Below are positions 28,839 to 37,466 of a stretch of DNA of 64,000 bases, one piece after another. The translations under genes and the position numbers were made by a program. Position 1 is the first letter of the stretch; each line of letters starts with the position of its first letter. The notes beneath the pieces were generated by a model. The model made no database searches, was not told the DNA's origin, and saw only the letters and a list, made by a program, of their open reading frames with translations. Source of the DNA: Alkalihalobacillus sp. FSL W8-0930 (GTDB taxonomy: Bacteria; Bacillota; Bacilli; Bacillales; Bacillaceae_D); contig CP150183.1 in the NCBI GenBank assembly GCA_037965595.1, forward strand, positions 2,914,001 to 2,978,000. Reading direction: 5' to 3'.

Positions 28839-30116
28839 TCAACTTTTTTCGATAACGAGAGGGGCTGGAATATCTTTCTGCTTTCGTCCAAAGACAAAAT
28901 AGAAGTAAACAGACCCAATTAAATAGAGACATGCGGTAATCGTAAAGACAATGGCGTAGCCTGTATACGAACCATACATTAATACAATCCCCATGGACAC
29001 CGGTCCCATGATTGCCCATCCTAATTGAAAAACCATCTGTCCTAATGAATTGGCAAGACCACGCATTGACGGGTCCACCAATCGCATCATGAGTGCAGAA
29101 TGAATGGGGTTTCCAGCATTCATTAAGGCTTGCCTAAACAGAAAACCAATAACCGCGAGCCATAGAATTTCCGTATAGGCACTTAGTAAAAGAAATGGCA
29201 GTGATCCAATTTGAAGAAGGACAACGGCCTTAACCTCACCAAAGCGTTTAACAACACTCGGTCCAATCATCATGGCAACGGCTGTCATCCCCTGTCCGAG
29301 CGCCAGAATGATCCCTACAAGTGAATAGCTCACATCAAATCGATCTGTGAAATAAAGGTTTAAATATGGAATAACCAGCCCTGAGCCAAATCCAATTAAC
29401 AAACTGGCTAATGCAAATAAGACAATTAACTTTAGTGATTCTTTTTTCTCAGCTAACTGCTTGATGCCAGATAGTCGACCTGCTGAGAAAGAGGCTACTT
29501 TGCGTTTTTCTTTAATTTTGATGAGAGGCAACAAACCTATACAAACAATGGTTACACCAATTAGTAGTGTAATTCGGACACTCTCAAGCATTGATATGCC
29601 AAACCACGTATGTAATGAATCCGTTAAGACTCCACCGAATAAATTCCCAATTACATTGGCTGCCATCATCATGGCAGCATTTAAACTAAACAAATGAACG
29701 CGTTCCGATTCCTTAGAGTTTTCTGCAAGAAGCGGAATGGATGTCACTTGGACAAATGCCATGAAAAACCCTGTGATGAAAGCTCCAAGAATTAATAAAT
29801 CCTCTGCCACACCGACACTTCGCAACACGAGGCTTGCTGCAACCACTACTGAACCAATTAAAATTAATCGTTTTCGTCCAAGCCGATCACTAAGCAATCC
29901 GACTGGTAACAAGGCAATCGCTGTAGCCGTAGCTTGCATCGCAATGACACGACCATTTACATCATCAGCATAGCCAAGCTCTCGTATATAATAATTGTAA
30001 ATGACCATAAAAATGCCCATTCCTACATTAAGCATAAAAGAAGCCAAGAGAAATAGACGTATGTTCAGATTGTATCCTTTGATTTTTGTTGACCAATCCT
30101 TTGTAAATTGAGCCAT
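28839..30116 (-). CDS. MFS transporter, substrate unknown
   Basis: A 425-residue major facilitator with 12 membrane helices. The family loop motif GLLSDRLGRKRLI lies between helices 2 and 3 (about residue 78), and a second half begins after the cytoplasmic loop KIKEKRKVASFSAGRLSGIK. It looks like a drug or metabolite exporter of the YfhI/YttB type, but nothing in the sequence or context fixes a substrate. AGGAGAGGG precedes the ATG. It is transcribed toward metN but separated from it by the riboswitch and its promoter. Confidence 0.88.
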   Translation of the reverse strand: MAQFTKDWSTKIKGYNLNIRLFLLASFMLNVGMGIFMVIYNYYIRELGYADDVNGRVIAMQATATAIALLPVGLLSDRLGRKRLILIGSVVVAASLVLRSVGVAEDLLILGAFITGFFMAFVQVTSIPLLAENSKESERVHLFSLNAAMMMAANVIGNLFGGVLTDSLHTWFGISMLESVRITLLIGVTIVCIGLLPLIKIKEKRKVASFSAGRLSGIKQLAEKKESLKLIVLFALASLLIGFGSGLVIPYLNLYFTDRFDVSYSLVGIILALGQGMTAVAMMIGPSVVKRFGEVKAVVLLQIGSLPFLLLSAYTEILWLAVIGFLFRQALMNAGNPIHSALMMRLVDPSMRGLANSLGQMVFQLGWAIMGPVSMGIVLMYGSYTGYAIVFTITACLYLIGSVYFYFVFGRKQKDIPAPLVIEKS

Positions 30117-30197
30117 TTGCCCTCTCCTATATCTTTCTATTTCGGTTCCCTAAGTAATCATATACGAACTTCTATAGAAAGAGAAGAGATAAAGCAC

Positions 30198-30222
30198 AAA
30201 AAAACCCTTCAAGATTGAAGGG
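30198..30222 (-). terminator. Terminator of gcvH
   Basis: CCCTTCAA and TTGAAGGG pair around TC, followed by seven T on the minus strand, 14 bp after the stop. Confidence 0.88.
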
Positions 30223-30235
30223 CCTTACGTGCATA

Positions 30236-30625
30236 TTAGTCTTCGCTAATCATTGTGTTGTACTCGTCAGCAGACATTAGCTTGTCCACTTCGCCTGCAT
30301 CTTTAGGTTCAACGACAATCATCCATGCTTTTTCATATGGAGACTCGTTCACAAATTCTGGAGAGTCATCTAAGTTCTCATTGATTTCAACAACTTTACC
30401 ACTAATCGGTGCATATAATTCAGATACTGTTTTCACTGATTCAACACTACCAAATGGCTCGTCCGCTTCGATTTCGTCTCCAACCTCTGGAAGCTCAACG
30501 AACACGATATCCCCAAGCTCTGATTGAGCAAAGTCTGTAATTCCGATACGGACTTTGTCACCTTCTGTTTTTACCCATTCGTGTTCCTCTGAATACTTAA
30601 GTTCTGCTGGTAAATTGTTCGTCAT
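30236..30625 (-). CDS. gcvH: Glycine cleavage system H protein
   Basis: A 129-residue lipoyl-domain protein, the usual length. The lipoylated lysine lies in [18 protein letters not shown] at about residue 66. It carries the aminomethyl group between GcvP, GcvT and GcvL; in bacilli it also serves as the entry point for lipoyl groups made by LipA and passed on by LipL. GGAGGGG precedes the ATG. Its partners gcvT and gcvP are not in this window. It follows yusI as in B. subtilis. Confidence 0.96.
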   Translation of the reverse strand: MTNNLPAELKYSEEHEWVKTEGDKVRIGITDFAQSELGDIVFVELPEVGDEIEADEPFGSVESVKTVSELYAPISGKVVEINENLDDSPEFVNESPYEKAWMIVVEPKDAGEVDKLMSADEYNTMISED

Positions 30626-30696
30626 GTCATAACCCCTCCATCAACTTGTTCCAATCTGCATTTATTATAACTGAACTTCCTCATAAAAAAAATGAG

Positions 30697-31053
30697 TTAG
30701 TTCCAGATTTGTTCAAATTGTTCTTCTTTAAATCCAAGAGTGACCTTCTCCCCGTCTGTTGTAATCGGCCGTTTAATCAGCATTCCATCCGATGAAAGCA
30801 CTTCTAACATTTCATCTTCATTCATTGTTGCCAGCTTATCTTTTAACCCTAGTTCCCGGTATTTTTGACCACTTGTATTAAAGAATTTCTTGAGTTCAAG
30901 TCCGCTTTTATTATACAAATCTCTAAGTGTCTTTGGTGATGGCGGATTTTCAACTATATGTATAGAGTTCACATCAACATTATGATCTTCTAGCCACTTC
31001 TTTGCCTTTCGACATGTACCGCATTTCGGATACTGATAAAATGTCACACTCAT
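30697..31053 (-). CDS. yusI: ArsC/Spx-family protein YusI
   Basis: A 118-residue thioredoxin-fold protein of the ArsC/Spx/MgsR family with the redox motif CGTC in YPKCGTCRKAKKWLE (residues 8-22), and the family block ITTDGEKVTLGFKEEQF near the C-terminus. The position before gcvH identifies it as YusI. The Spx RNA polymerase-binding residues cannot be judged, and the cellular role is not established. AGGGAGG lies 8 nt before the ATG. Confidence 0.9.
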   Translation of the reverse strand: MSVTFYQYPKCGTCRKAKKWLEDHNVDVNSIHIVENPPSPKTLRDLYNKSGLELKKFFNTSGQKYRELGLKDKLATMNEDEMLEVLSSDGMLIKRPITTDGEKVTLGFKEEQFEQIWN

Positions 31054-31202
31054 GTTTGTTGCCTCCCTAGGTTTTTTCTACTGCTATTATGTCCGATTTA
31101 AGATATCTCTACAATGGATACGCATTTTTGATGGATAAAAACCGACAACATTTTTCAAACTAAGGAAGTATGACCAGTTAGATAAAAGAAGGAGGGTACA
31201 TC

Positions 31203-31475
31203 ATGCAACAGCAACAACAAGGCACACAATCAAACCAGCAGCAAGGGTTTATGCAAGAACCGCCACAGGTGATCTCTGTAAAGGATCATCTTTACCTTAA
31301 TGACATGCTTTCATGGAATCTCCTTGCGATGAAAAAAGCGAATTTCTATGCTTCTTATTGTCAGGACACAGAAATCAAGGAAGCGATCACGCAAGCTGGA
31401 CAGATGCATCAGCGCCATTACGAGCGATTACTGAATCACCTGAAGCCAACTACCGAACAACCGACAGTACAATAA
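31203..31475 (+). CDS. Small spore coat-like protein (CotF type, N-terminal Gln-rich)
   Basis: A 90-residue protein with a glutamine-rich first 18 residues followed by two helices (DHLYLNDMLSWNLLAMKKAN and ITQAGQMHQRHYERLLNHL). This helical pattern with an H/Y-rich second helix occurs in small CotF-related coat proteins. It is 18 bp upstream of the yusN-type gene on the same strand and a GGAGGG site precedes its ATG, so the two form an operon. Function is inferred from the neighbour and composition. Confidence 0.78.
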   Translation: MQQQQQGTQSNQQQGFMQEPPQVISVKDHLYLNDMLSWNLLAMKKANFYASYCQDTEIKEAITQAGQMHQRHYERLLNHLKPTTEQPTVQ

Positions 31476-31493
31476 AAAGAAGGGAGCATTCAC

Positions 31494-31814
31494 ATGAAAA
31501 TTCAAAACCAAGAAACATCATTTCCAAAAGATACACAAATGACGGATCGTGAATTTATTACAGATATGTTGACGACTGAAAAGTACATCACACATTCGTA
31601 TGATGTAACTGAAAATGAAGTGAGTCACTCCGAGCTGTATCAGGACGTAAACACGATTTATCAAGAGTCTCAGGATTGCCAACGTAAGCTTTATGATGTC
31701 ATGTTTAGAAAAGGTTTGTATGCAATCGATAGTGAATCACCACAGAAATTACAGCAAAGCTACCAGCAATTTTCCGGATACTCCAACCAGTTTCCTTACT
31801 CTGGTACGCATTAA
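31494..31814 (+). CDS. yusN: CotF-domain spore coat protein YusN-like
   Basis: A 106-residue protein with a coat F domain. MTDREFITDMLTTEKYITHS and the conserved ending SPQKLQQSYQQFSGYSNQFPY resemble YusN, which lies near yusI in B. subtilis too. It is Gln/Ser/Tyr-rich, as usual for coat proteins. AAGGGAG precedes the ATG. A strong terminator closes this two-gene operon. The gene symbol is assigned by synteny and domain. Confidence 0.82.
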   Translation: MKIQNQETSFPKDTQMTDREFITDMLTTEKYITHSYDVTENEVSHSELYQDVNTIYQESQDCQRKLYDVMFRKGLYAIDSESPQKLQQSYQQFSGYSNQFPYSGTH

Positions 31815-31824
31815 TGAACTTTAG

Positions 31825-31865
31825 AAAACACCTCTAGATCAACGCTTTCTAGAGGTGTTTTTCTT
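31825..31865 (+). terminator. Terminator of the coat protein operon
   Basis: AAACACCTCTAGA and TCTAGAGGTGTTT form a 13-bp stem with a T run after it. Confidence 0.9.
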
Positions 31866-31894
31866 ATGCCTCCAAAAAATATTCCTTTAATTGG

Positions 31895-31943
31895 TTGACA
31901 TCCTACCACCTACGTCATATAGTTAATTACATAAGTAATGAAC
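31895..31943 (+). promoter_or_regulatory. Sigma-A promoter and candidate GntR operator
   Basis: TTGACA (31895-31900) and TATAGT (31918-31923) are 17 bp apart. An inverted repeat, GTTAATTAC and GTAATGAAC with a 4-bp spacer (31922-31943), overlaps the -10 and start site, where a repressor would block transcription. It is probably the site for the GntR protein encoded next. Confidence 0.65.
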
Positions 31944-31956
31944 CAAGGAGGTCAAG

Positions 31957-32328
31957 ATGTCTCACTCGATTGATGATAGTCAGCCGATCTTCCAACAAAT
32001 TGCAAGACGGATCGCAGACGACATTATAAATGGCACCACAAAAGAAGGCGAGCAAGTACCTTCAACGAATCAATTCGCCAAGCATTATCAGATCAACCCA
32101 GCTACTGCCGCAAAAGGGATTAATCTTCTTGTTGAGCAGGAGATCTTATTTAAAAAAAGAGGTGTCGGAATGTTTGTTGCAGAGGGAGCCAAGGAGATTT
32201 TATTGAAAGAGCGTAAAGTAGAGTTTTACGAGCGATATATTGTTCCATTGCTACAGGAAGCTGAATACCTACAGCTTAGCAAAACCCAAATTAAGCAGTT
32301 AATTGATGAAGGGGGAAATGAAAAATGA
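31957..32328 (+). CDS. GntR-family regulator (YtrA subfamily)
   Basis: A 123-residue protein with an N-terminal winged helix (PIFQQIARRIADDIINGT, then the recognition region STNQFAKHYQINPATAAKGI) and a short C-terminal helical tail, the layout of the YtrA subfamily. These repressors usually control their own ABC transporter operon and respond to cell-envelope antibiotics. The start is 13 bp after GTTAATTAC-type operator sequence and behind AAGGAGG. The stop overlaps the start of the ATPase gene by 4 bp. Confidence 0.9.
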   Translation: MSHSIDDSQPIFQQIARRIADDIINGTTKEGEQVPSTNQFAKHYQINPATAAKGINLLVEQEILFKKRGVGMFVAEGAKEILLKERKVEFYERYIVPLLQEAEYLQLSKTQIKQLIDEGGNEK

Positions 32329-33209
32329 CGTATCAAGCAACCGTCCAGCAGGTATCAAAGAAAATCGAGAAAAGCCAAATTTTAACCGAAGTCAGTTGCT
32401 CGTTTAAAAAAGATGTGATCTACGGACTGTTAGGAAGAAATGGGGCAGGTAAAACAACTTTATTAAACCTCCTTTCAGGAAAAACCCTTCCAGATACAGG
32501 AGAAGTTAAAGTCAATAATCATCAACCCTTCAATCACTCTGACACACTGGATCACATTTGTTTTATCCGAGAAAGTAAGAATTTTAAGCCATCCCTTACA
32601 ATTAAGACAATCTTAAAAACAATGCCTGCCTTTTACCCAAATTGGAATGCTGAAAAGGCGCTTGAGCTTCTTGAGATGTTCGAGCTGCCTCATCACAAAA
32701 AGGTGTCTCAGCTTTCAAAAGGGATGGAGTCCGCTCTCGGCATTACAGTCGGTATTGCTAGCAGATCACCACTAACTATTTTTGATGAACCTTACATCGG
32801 TATGGATGCCCATGCACGCCAGCAATTTTACGAAGTCTTACTTGAGGATTATTCCGAGTTTCCTCGAACAATTATTCTATCCACTCACCTGATTGACGAA
32901 GTGAGTGATTTATTCCAGGAAATCTATTTTATGAAAAAAGGTCAGATCTCCTTGCACGAAACGGTGGAGCAGCTTCAAGAGCGTTCATTTCTTATAAAAG
33001 GACCAAAGGAAGCCATTGAAACACTCGCAGCAAAAGGGAAAGTCCTGGATCGTTCTCATTTCATGGGAGATTACAGCATTACTCTTTATATTGAAGACGC
33101 GGAAGAATTAGCAAGCCTCCATATACCGGCAAGTTGCTCCAGACAAAAGCTCTCTTTACAACAATTAATGGTTTATCTAACAAATCACAAGGAGGAGTCA
33201 TTCACATGA
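32325..33209 (+). CDS. ABC transporter ATP-binding protein (YtrB-like)
   Basis: A 294-residue ABC ATPase. Walker A is GRNGAGKTT, the signature is LSKGMESALG instead of the canonical LSGGQ, and Walker B is LTIFDEPYIGMDA. The C-terminal 60 residues are an accessory domain. It sits between the GntR regulator (4-bp overlap) and the permease (ATGA overlap), forming a compact three-gene operon like ytrABC. Export of an antimicrobial or lipid is likely by family, but the substrate is not known. Confidence 0.9.
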   Translation: MTYQATVQQVSKKIEKSQILTEVSCSFKKDVIYGLLGRNGAGKTTLLNLLSGKTLPDTGEVKVNNHQPFNHSDTLDHICFIRESKNFKPSLTIKTILKTMPAFYPNWNAEKALELLEMFELPHHKKVSQLSKGMESALGITVGIASRSPLTIFDEPYIGMDAHARQQFYEVLLEDYSEFPRTIILSTHLIDEVSDLFQEIYFMKKGQISLHETVEQLQERSFLIKGPKEAIETLAAKGKVLDRSHFMGDYSITLYIEDAEELASLHIPASCSRQKLSLQQLMVYLTNHKEESFT

Positions 33210-33889
33210 ATCAGTTAGTTGCTCAACTGCGTATGCATGCTTCTGAACTTATAAAAGGTGCACTCATTTTCTGGACAATTTTGCTTACGATCATTGTGGT
33301 CTCTTATTTGATTGCTTTCTTTGGAGGTGTGCCAGATATGTTTGTTGTGACAAACGCACCAATCATTGTCTTTGTCGCCATTACTGCTTTTCGCTTAGTT
33401 AAAGAAGATCTTAATTATTCCATTCATCTCGGTTTAACACGAAGTCGATTTGCTTTAGGAAGTCTGGTTTATATTCTTGGGATTTCCGTGCTCTTTAACC
33501 TATTTCACCAAATCATTCTTTTTATCGCCGCTACTCTTCAAGGATCTGTTTTAAAAGATACACTAACCTTTCTGTCTTGGTCTTCCATCTTAAACAATGA
33601 AACTAGCTTCTTATTGGACTTTGGATTGGATTTGTTATTAACCGTATTAGTAGGATTTCTTCTCTTCTTTCTGGCTAGCTTGTTGAATCGCTTTGGACAG
33701 TTAGCGCTGTATATCGTGGGGCTGGTAAGTATTGTTGCAATGATCGTTCCCGCGGTGAATCAAAAGCTATTTGAAATGGTTATGAATTTCTACCATGGAA
33801 CAGACCCGCTCTTCATATGGGGAATGATTGGTGTACTGATTTTATTGCCAATTTTTAGCTTTTTCACCTTACAGAAAGCTTCTGCATAA
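33206..33889 (+). CDS. ABC-2 type permease
   Basis: A 227-residue protein with six membrane helices of the ABC-2 permease kind, partner of the upstream ATPase. The ATG at 33206, behind AAGGAGG, overlaps the ATPase stop. No sequence feature identifies a substrate. The ORF extends further upstream but only this start has a ribosome site. A terminator follows at once. Confidence 0.85.
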   Translation: MNQLVAQLRMHASELIKGALIFWTILLTIIVVSYLIAFFGGVPDMFVVTNAPIIVFVAITAFRLVKEDLNYSIHLGLTRSRFALGSLVYILGISVLFNLFHQIILFIAATLQGSVLKDTLTFLSWSSILNNETSFLLDFGLDLLLTVLVGFLLFFLASLLNRFGQLALYIVGLVSIVAMIVPAVNQKLFEMVMNFYHGTDPLFIWGMIGVLILLPIFSFFTLQKASA

Positions 33890-33890
33890 C

Positions 33891-33931
33891 TAAAACAAAC
33901 TGGCTCCCCAAGGAGAACCAGTTTGTTTTAG
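33891..33931. terminator. Bidirectional terminator
   Basis: AAAACAAACTGG and CCAGTTTGTTTT form a 12-bp stem with a further broken pairing inside. It separates the convergent permease and sodC-like genes. Confidence 0.85.
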
Positions 33932-33934
33932 TTA

Positions 33935-34552
33935 TTATTCATTTGACTCAACTACACCACACGCTACTCGGTCACCAGCATCCCCTGTTGACAATGAATC
34001 TTCGTCTGGCCCAGCCTCGTCTTGCTCACTAGATTGATATCTGTCAGGAATATGTCCAAAGTTATCAGGACCTTCATGAATCATGACTGACGTTTCATTC
34101 GTTATATCTTCTACAGTAAATTGATCGTAGCTAAAGGTTAGTTGTGCAGTTCCGTCCTCATTCACATAAAGTGGCGGGAAATCCCCCGCATGCTCGCCAT
34201 GATCTGACCCTTCAGGATTATAGTGTCCTTCAGCCGATGTAAAGGCTCCATCACTGTGATCATGCTCACAGTTTGGTGCTTCGTGTAAATGAAATCCGTG
34301 ATATCCCGGCTCCATCCCGTTCACCGTAGCCTCTACAAATAGTTTTCCATCTGGAGAAAGGATAAAGTCAACCATGCCAACCGAGTTTCCCTCATCGTTC
34401 ATCAACTCAGCCGATGCTTCTGGCTCTTTACCTTCCGACACCTCAATATCTGAATCTGGTTCAAATGCATCCGATGCCGGCTCTTCCTCCCCGCAAGCAA
34501 CTAACCCAAGACTGACTGTGATTCCAAATAAGATTGTTGCAACTCGTTTCAT
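33935..34552 (-). CDS. Cu/Zn superoxide dismutase-like lipoprotein
   Basis: A 205-residue protein with a lipoprotein signal (LVAC at about residues 17-20), an acidic linker and a SodC domain. Copper ligands appear as HGFHLH (two His), GHYNP and MIHEGPDNF; the zinc-side GEHAGDFP and the active-site Arg in GDRVACGVV are present. The B. subtilis homologue YojM is known to lack some copper ligands, so this version may retain activity, which would be outside the membrane. The sequence is strongly acidic. It lies alone between terminators. Confidence 0.92.
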   Translation of the reverse strand: MKRVATILFGITVSLGLVACGEEEPASDAFEPDSDIEVSEGKEPEASAELMNDEGNSVGMVDFILSPDGKLFVEATVNGMEPGYHGFHLHEAPNCEHDHSDGAFTSAEGHYNPEGSDHGEHAGDFPPLYVNEDGTAQLTFSYDQFTVEDITNETSVMIHEGPDNFGHIPDRYQSSEQDEAGPDEDSLSTGDAGDRVACGVVESNE

Positions 34553-34633
34553 TTAACCGTCTCCCCTCATTATGTATAATTTTCTATAACCGTTATAAGG
34601 GGACCTTAAAACATCGATTTCTTGGGAAAATCT

Positions 34634-34664
34634 AAAAAAGAACTCGGTAACGTGCACCGAGTCC
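34634..34664 (-). terminator. Terminator of ppaC
   Basis: GGACTCGGT and ACCGAGTTC pair around a 7-nt loop, followed by six T on the minus strand. Confidence 0.85.
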
Positions 34665-34676
34665 TTAATTGCCTTC

Positions 34677-35603
34677 TTATTGAAGAATTTCTGATAATGG
34701 TGGTACCACTTGTTTTTTTCTAGAAACGACACCAGGAAGGCTCGCTGTATGATTCTCGAGTGTTACATTAAATGCTTTTTCAACCGCATCTGTTACTGAT
34801 CCAAGAGCAAGAACCACTGAATCATTTGCAAGGATGTCTGTGATCACAAGAACAAACAAATCTAATCCTTTTTCTGAGATCACTTGATCAAGTGTTGCTT
34901 CAATCTCAGACTGACGAGCCAAAACATCTTGAACGTCAACCGTATTGACTTGAGCAATCTCAACCTTTTTCTCACCCATTGCAAATTCTTTTGCATCTAA
35001 AGAAATCAGTTCTTGAACTGTTTTTTGGCTTAAGTCCGCTCCTGCTTTAAGCATGTCTAAGCCGTACACTTGGCTGTCTACTCCAGCAATGGCTTCAAGT
35101 TCTTTTGCTGCTGCCACATCTTGATCCGTGCATGTTGGCGATTTAAAAAGAAGAGAATCTGAAATGATCGCTGAAAGCATCAGTCCAGCAAGTTCCTTTG
35201 TTACTTCTACATTGTTTTCTTTAAACAGTTTTAAAAGGATTGTTGCCGTACAACCAACTGGTTCTGCACGGTAATAAAGAGCTTCATTCGTTTCAAAGTT
35301 TGCAATACGATGGTGGTCAATGACTTCAACCACACGTACATCTTCAATATCGTTAGCACTTTGTTGCTTTTCGTTGTGATCAACAAGAATGACGTCTGAT
35401 ACTTCATTCGCTACCGTATCAACTAGTCGTGGCGCTTCAGTGTTGAAGTACTCTAACGCAAAAGCCGTTTCCCCGTTCACTTCACCTAAACGAACCGCTT
35501 CTACGTCCGCTCCTAGTTTCTTTTTAAGCTCTGCATAGACAATCGCAGAAGTAATTGTGTCTGTATCTGGATTTTTATGACCAAAAACTAATTGTTTACT
35601 CAT
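34677..35603 (-). CDS. ppaC: Manganese-dependent inorganic pyrophosphatase (family II)
   Basis: A 308-residue DHH-family enzyme that splits pyrophosphate. Metal ligands are visible in [10 protein letters not shown] (residues 7-16), LVDHNE near 75 and the DHHRIANF motif near 97; the C-terminal DHHA2 domain carries the substrate residues and ends with [10 protein letters not shown]. Length and motifs match Bacillus PpaC. GGGAGAGAG precedes the ATG. In B. subtilis this gene lies elsewhere (yybQ), so local order is not conserved here. Confidence 0.96.
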   Translation of the reverse strand: MSKQLVFGHKNPDTDTITSAIVYAELKKKLGADVEAVRLGEVNGETAFALEYFNTEAPRLVDTVANEVSDVILVDHNEKQQSANDIEDVRVVEVIDHHRIANFETNEALYYRAEPVGCTATILLKLFKENNVEVTKELAGLMLSAIISDSLLFKSPTCTDQDVAAAKELEAIAGVDSQVYGLDMLKAGADLSQKTVQELISLDAKEFAMGEKKVEIAQVNTVDVQDVLARQSEIEATLDQVISEKGLDLFVLVITDILANDSVVLALGSVTDAVEKAFNVTLENHTASLPGVVSRKKQVVPPLSEILQ

Positions 35604-35726
35604 AACTCTCTCCCTCTTTATCCAACTTAATAAGTGTTCATGTCCATATGATCATACCAAATCTTTTCCTTTAGGGAAACCAGTAGAGAAAGGGAAAATG
35701 AAAAAATCTGTCGGAATACTTTGATA

Positions 35727-35828
35727 TTAATTTATGTGATGGAATTCTTCACGCAAAATGGCGTAATAATATTCATCCCACCATTTCGAAATGATCGGAT
35801 GGTTAATCTTTCCGTTGTGATATTCATA
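35727..35828 (-). pseudogene. Possible small gene remnant in the ppaC upstream gap
   Basis: The minus strand has a 33-codon open frame ending DEYYYAILREEFHHIN, with protein-like composition but no start codon. A different frame (35732-35827, 31 codons) starts at an ATG with a good AGAGGA ribosome site. Together they look like a short gene broken by an indel, though chance cannot be excluded. I do not recognise it. The rest of 35604-36003 holds only AT-rich promoter sequence. Confidence 0.25.
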
Positions 35829-36003
35829 TCATTTCCTCTCTTTCCTAAAATAAAGAAAAAAATTAATTAGTCGAATCATGACGAATGTGATATGATAGCT
35901 TTTATTATTTAGAACTATTTATGTAATCACACAATTTAAATAGTCTGAATTTACACATTAGTAAATGTACACACTTTTTTTAGAATGTTTGGGGGAAATC
36001 ATT

Positions 36004-37170
36004 ATGAATCCAGTTGTTGTCACCATGATCTTGCTTCTAGTCCTTGCATTAGGAGAGCTTATTTCCATTTTAACAAAAGCTCGCGTTCCTATGCTCCTGG
36101 CTTCGTTAATGATTTATTTAGTTCTATTATGGACAGGTATTGTTCCAGCCGGTTTAATGTCAGATTCATTGTTAAAAACATTTGGTTCTCTTGCTATTGC
36201 ACCACTAATCGTGCATCTAGGGACACTCATTCCTTTTTCGCAGATTAAGGGGCAAGTGAAACCGATCGTTATTGCCGTATCTAGTTCACTATTCGCAGTT
36301 GGTCTTGTTCTAATAATTGTTACAGCACTCTTTGATTATACTACAGCCGTTTCAGGGGCTGGACCAGTTGTTGGTGGAATTGTAGCATTTTTATTAACAA
36401 GTGAAAAACTAACTCAAATTGGTTTGGGTGCTCTAGCCGTTTTACCTGCACTTATTTTAGCTATTCATAAATTAGCTGGCATTCCATTTGCCTCATACTT
36501 TTTAAAGAAACATGCTTTATCGATTAAAGCCTCAATTAAAGATGGATCGTTTAAAGGCTCAACATCCGAGTCAACGAATCCACATGCAGTGGAAACAAGA
36601 AAATCAGTACTACCTGATAAGTTCCAAACTCCGATTATTTTACTTGCGCAGTTATTTATTGCAGGTTCAATCGCCATTGGGCTTGATGCATTAACAGGAA
36701 TAAACTACTCGATTTTCTGTTTAATCATCGGTATTGTAGGAACCTATTTCGGTGTGTTGCAACCACAAATGCTAAACAAAGCCAATTCGACAGGAATTTT
36801 TATGGCAAGCTTAATGCTTGTTGTTATCGCATCAATGGATCAAGTAACACCAGATGTATTCTTTAGCTACCTTCCACAAGTCTTTACAATTTGTCTGATT
36901 GGTACAGTTGGTGTCATGATCGGTGGTTTTATCATGTCAAAGCTATTCAAGTATGAAAAGAATCTTGGAATTCCTGTGGCGCTCACTGCACTATTTGGAT
37001 TCCCGGCAGACTACATTCTTTGCGAGGAAGTCGCACGAGAAGTCGGAGAAAACGAAGAAGAGCGCGCAGCCATTATGAATGGGATGGTCACCCCGATGTT
37101 AATGGGTGGATTCGCAACCGTTACAACCGGCTCGATTGTTATTGCGAGTATTTTAGTAGAGACATTGTAA
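36004..37170 (+). CDS. Polytopic membrane protein, probable transporter
   Basis: A 388-residue protein with about ten membrane helices. A long hydrophilic loop (about residues 170-200) splits it into two halves, as in ion-coupled carriers. Distinct segments are ALGELISILTKARVPML near the N-terminus, FLLTSEKLTQIGLG in the middle, and FGFPADYILCEEVAREVGEN near the C-terminus. It recalls glutamate or sodium symporter folds, but I cannot assign a family with confidence. The ATG at 36004 follows GGGGGA; an upstream in-frame start at 35965 has no ribosome site. Confidence 0.85.
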   Translation: MNPVVVTMILLLVLALGELISILTKARVPMLLASLMIYLVLLWTGIVPAGLMSDSLLKTFGSLAIAPLIVHLGTLIPFSQIKGQVKPIVIAVSSSLFAVGLVLIIVTALFDYTTAVSGAGPVVGGIVAFLLTSEKLTQIGLGALAVLPALILAIHKLAGIPFASYFLKKHALSIKASIKDGSFKGSTSESTNPHAVETRKSVLPDKFQTPIILLAQLFIAGSIAIGLDALTGINYSIFCLIIGIVGTYFGVLQPQMLNKANSTGIFMASLMLVVIASMDQVTPDVFFSYLPQVFTICLIGTVGVMIGGFIMSKLFKYEKNLGIPVALTALFGFPADYILCEEVAREVGENEEERAAIMNGMVTPMLMGGFATVTTGSIVIASILVETL

Positions 37171-37180
37171 AAGAAAAAAG

Positions 37181-37217
37181 AGGACCGGATGAATCTTTTG
37201 ATTTGTCCGGTTTTTTG
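37181..37217 (+). terminator. Terminator of the unassigned transporter
   Basis: GGACCGGAT and its near complement TTGTCCGGT pair around a loop, followed by six T. The interval 37218-37466 after it holds no gene. Confidence 0.75.
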
Positions 37218-37466
37218 TTTTGGGATAGGCTTTGATGCTTGAAGGTCGGCCGAGTGCTTTGATTTAACACGGGTTTCACCTGGTTGTGCGCGACTTTCAG
37301 CCTACTATGAGTGGACTCCCCTCATTTTGCTTGACTCTATTAACCCCCTTACCACAAGTCACCAAAGATGGATAATCTCATAGTTAGTAAAACTATTTTC
37401 CCAATCTTAATTCTTTCATTCTAGCGATATAATGGAGATCATTCATATATCTGGAGGGACATTCCT

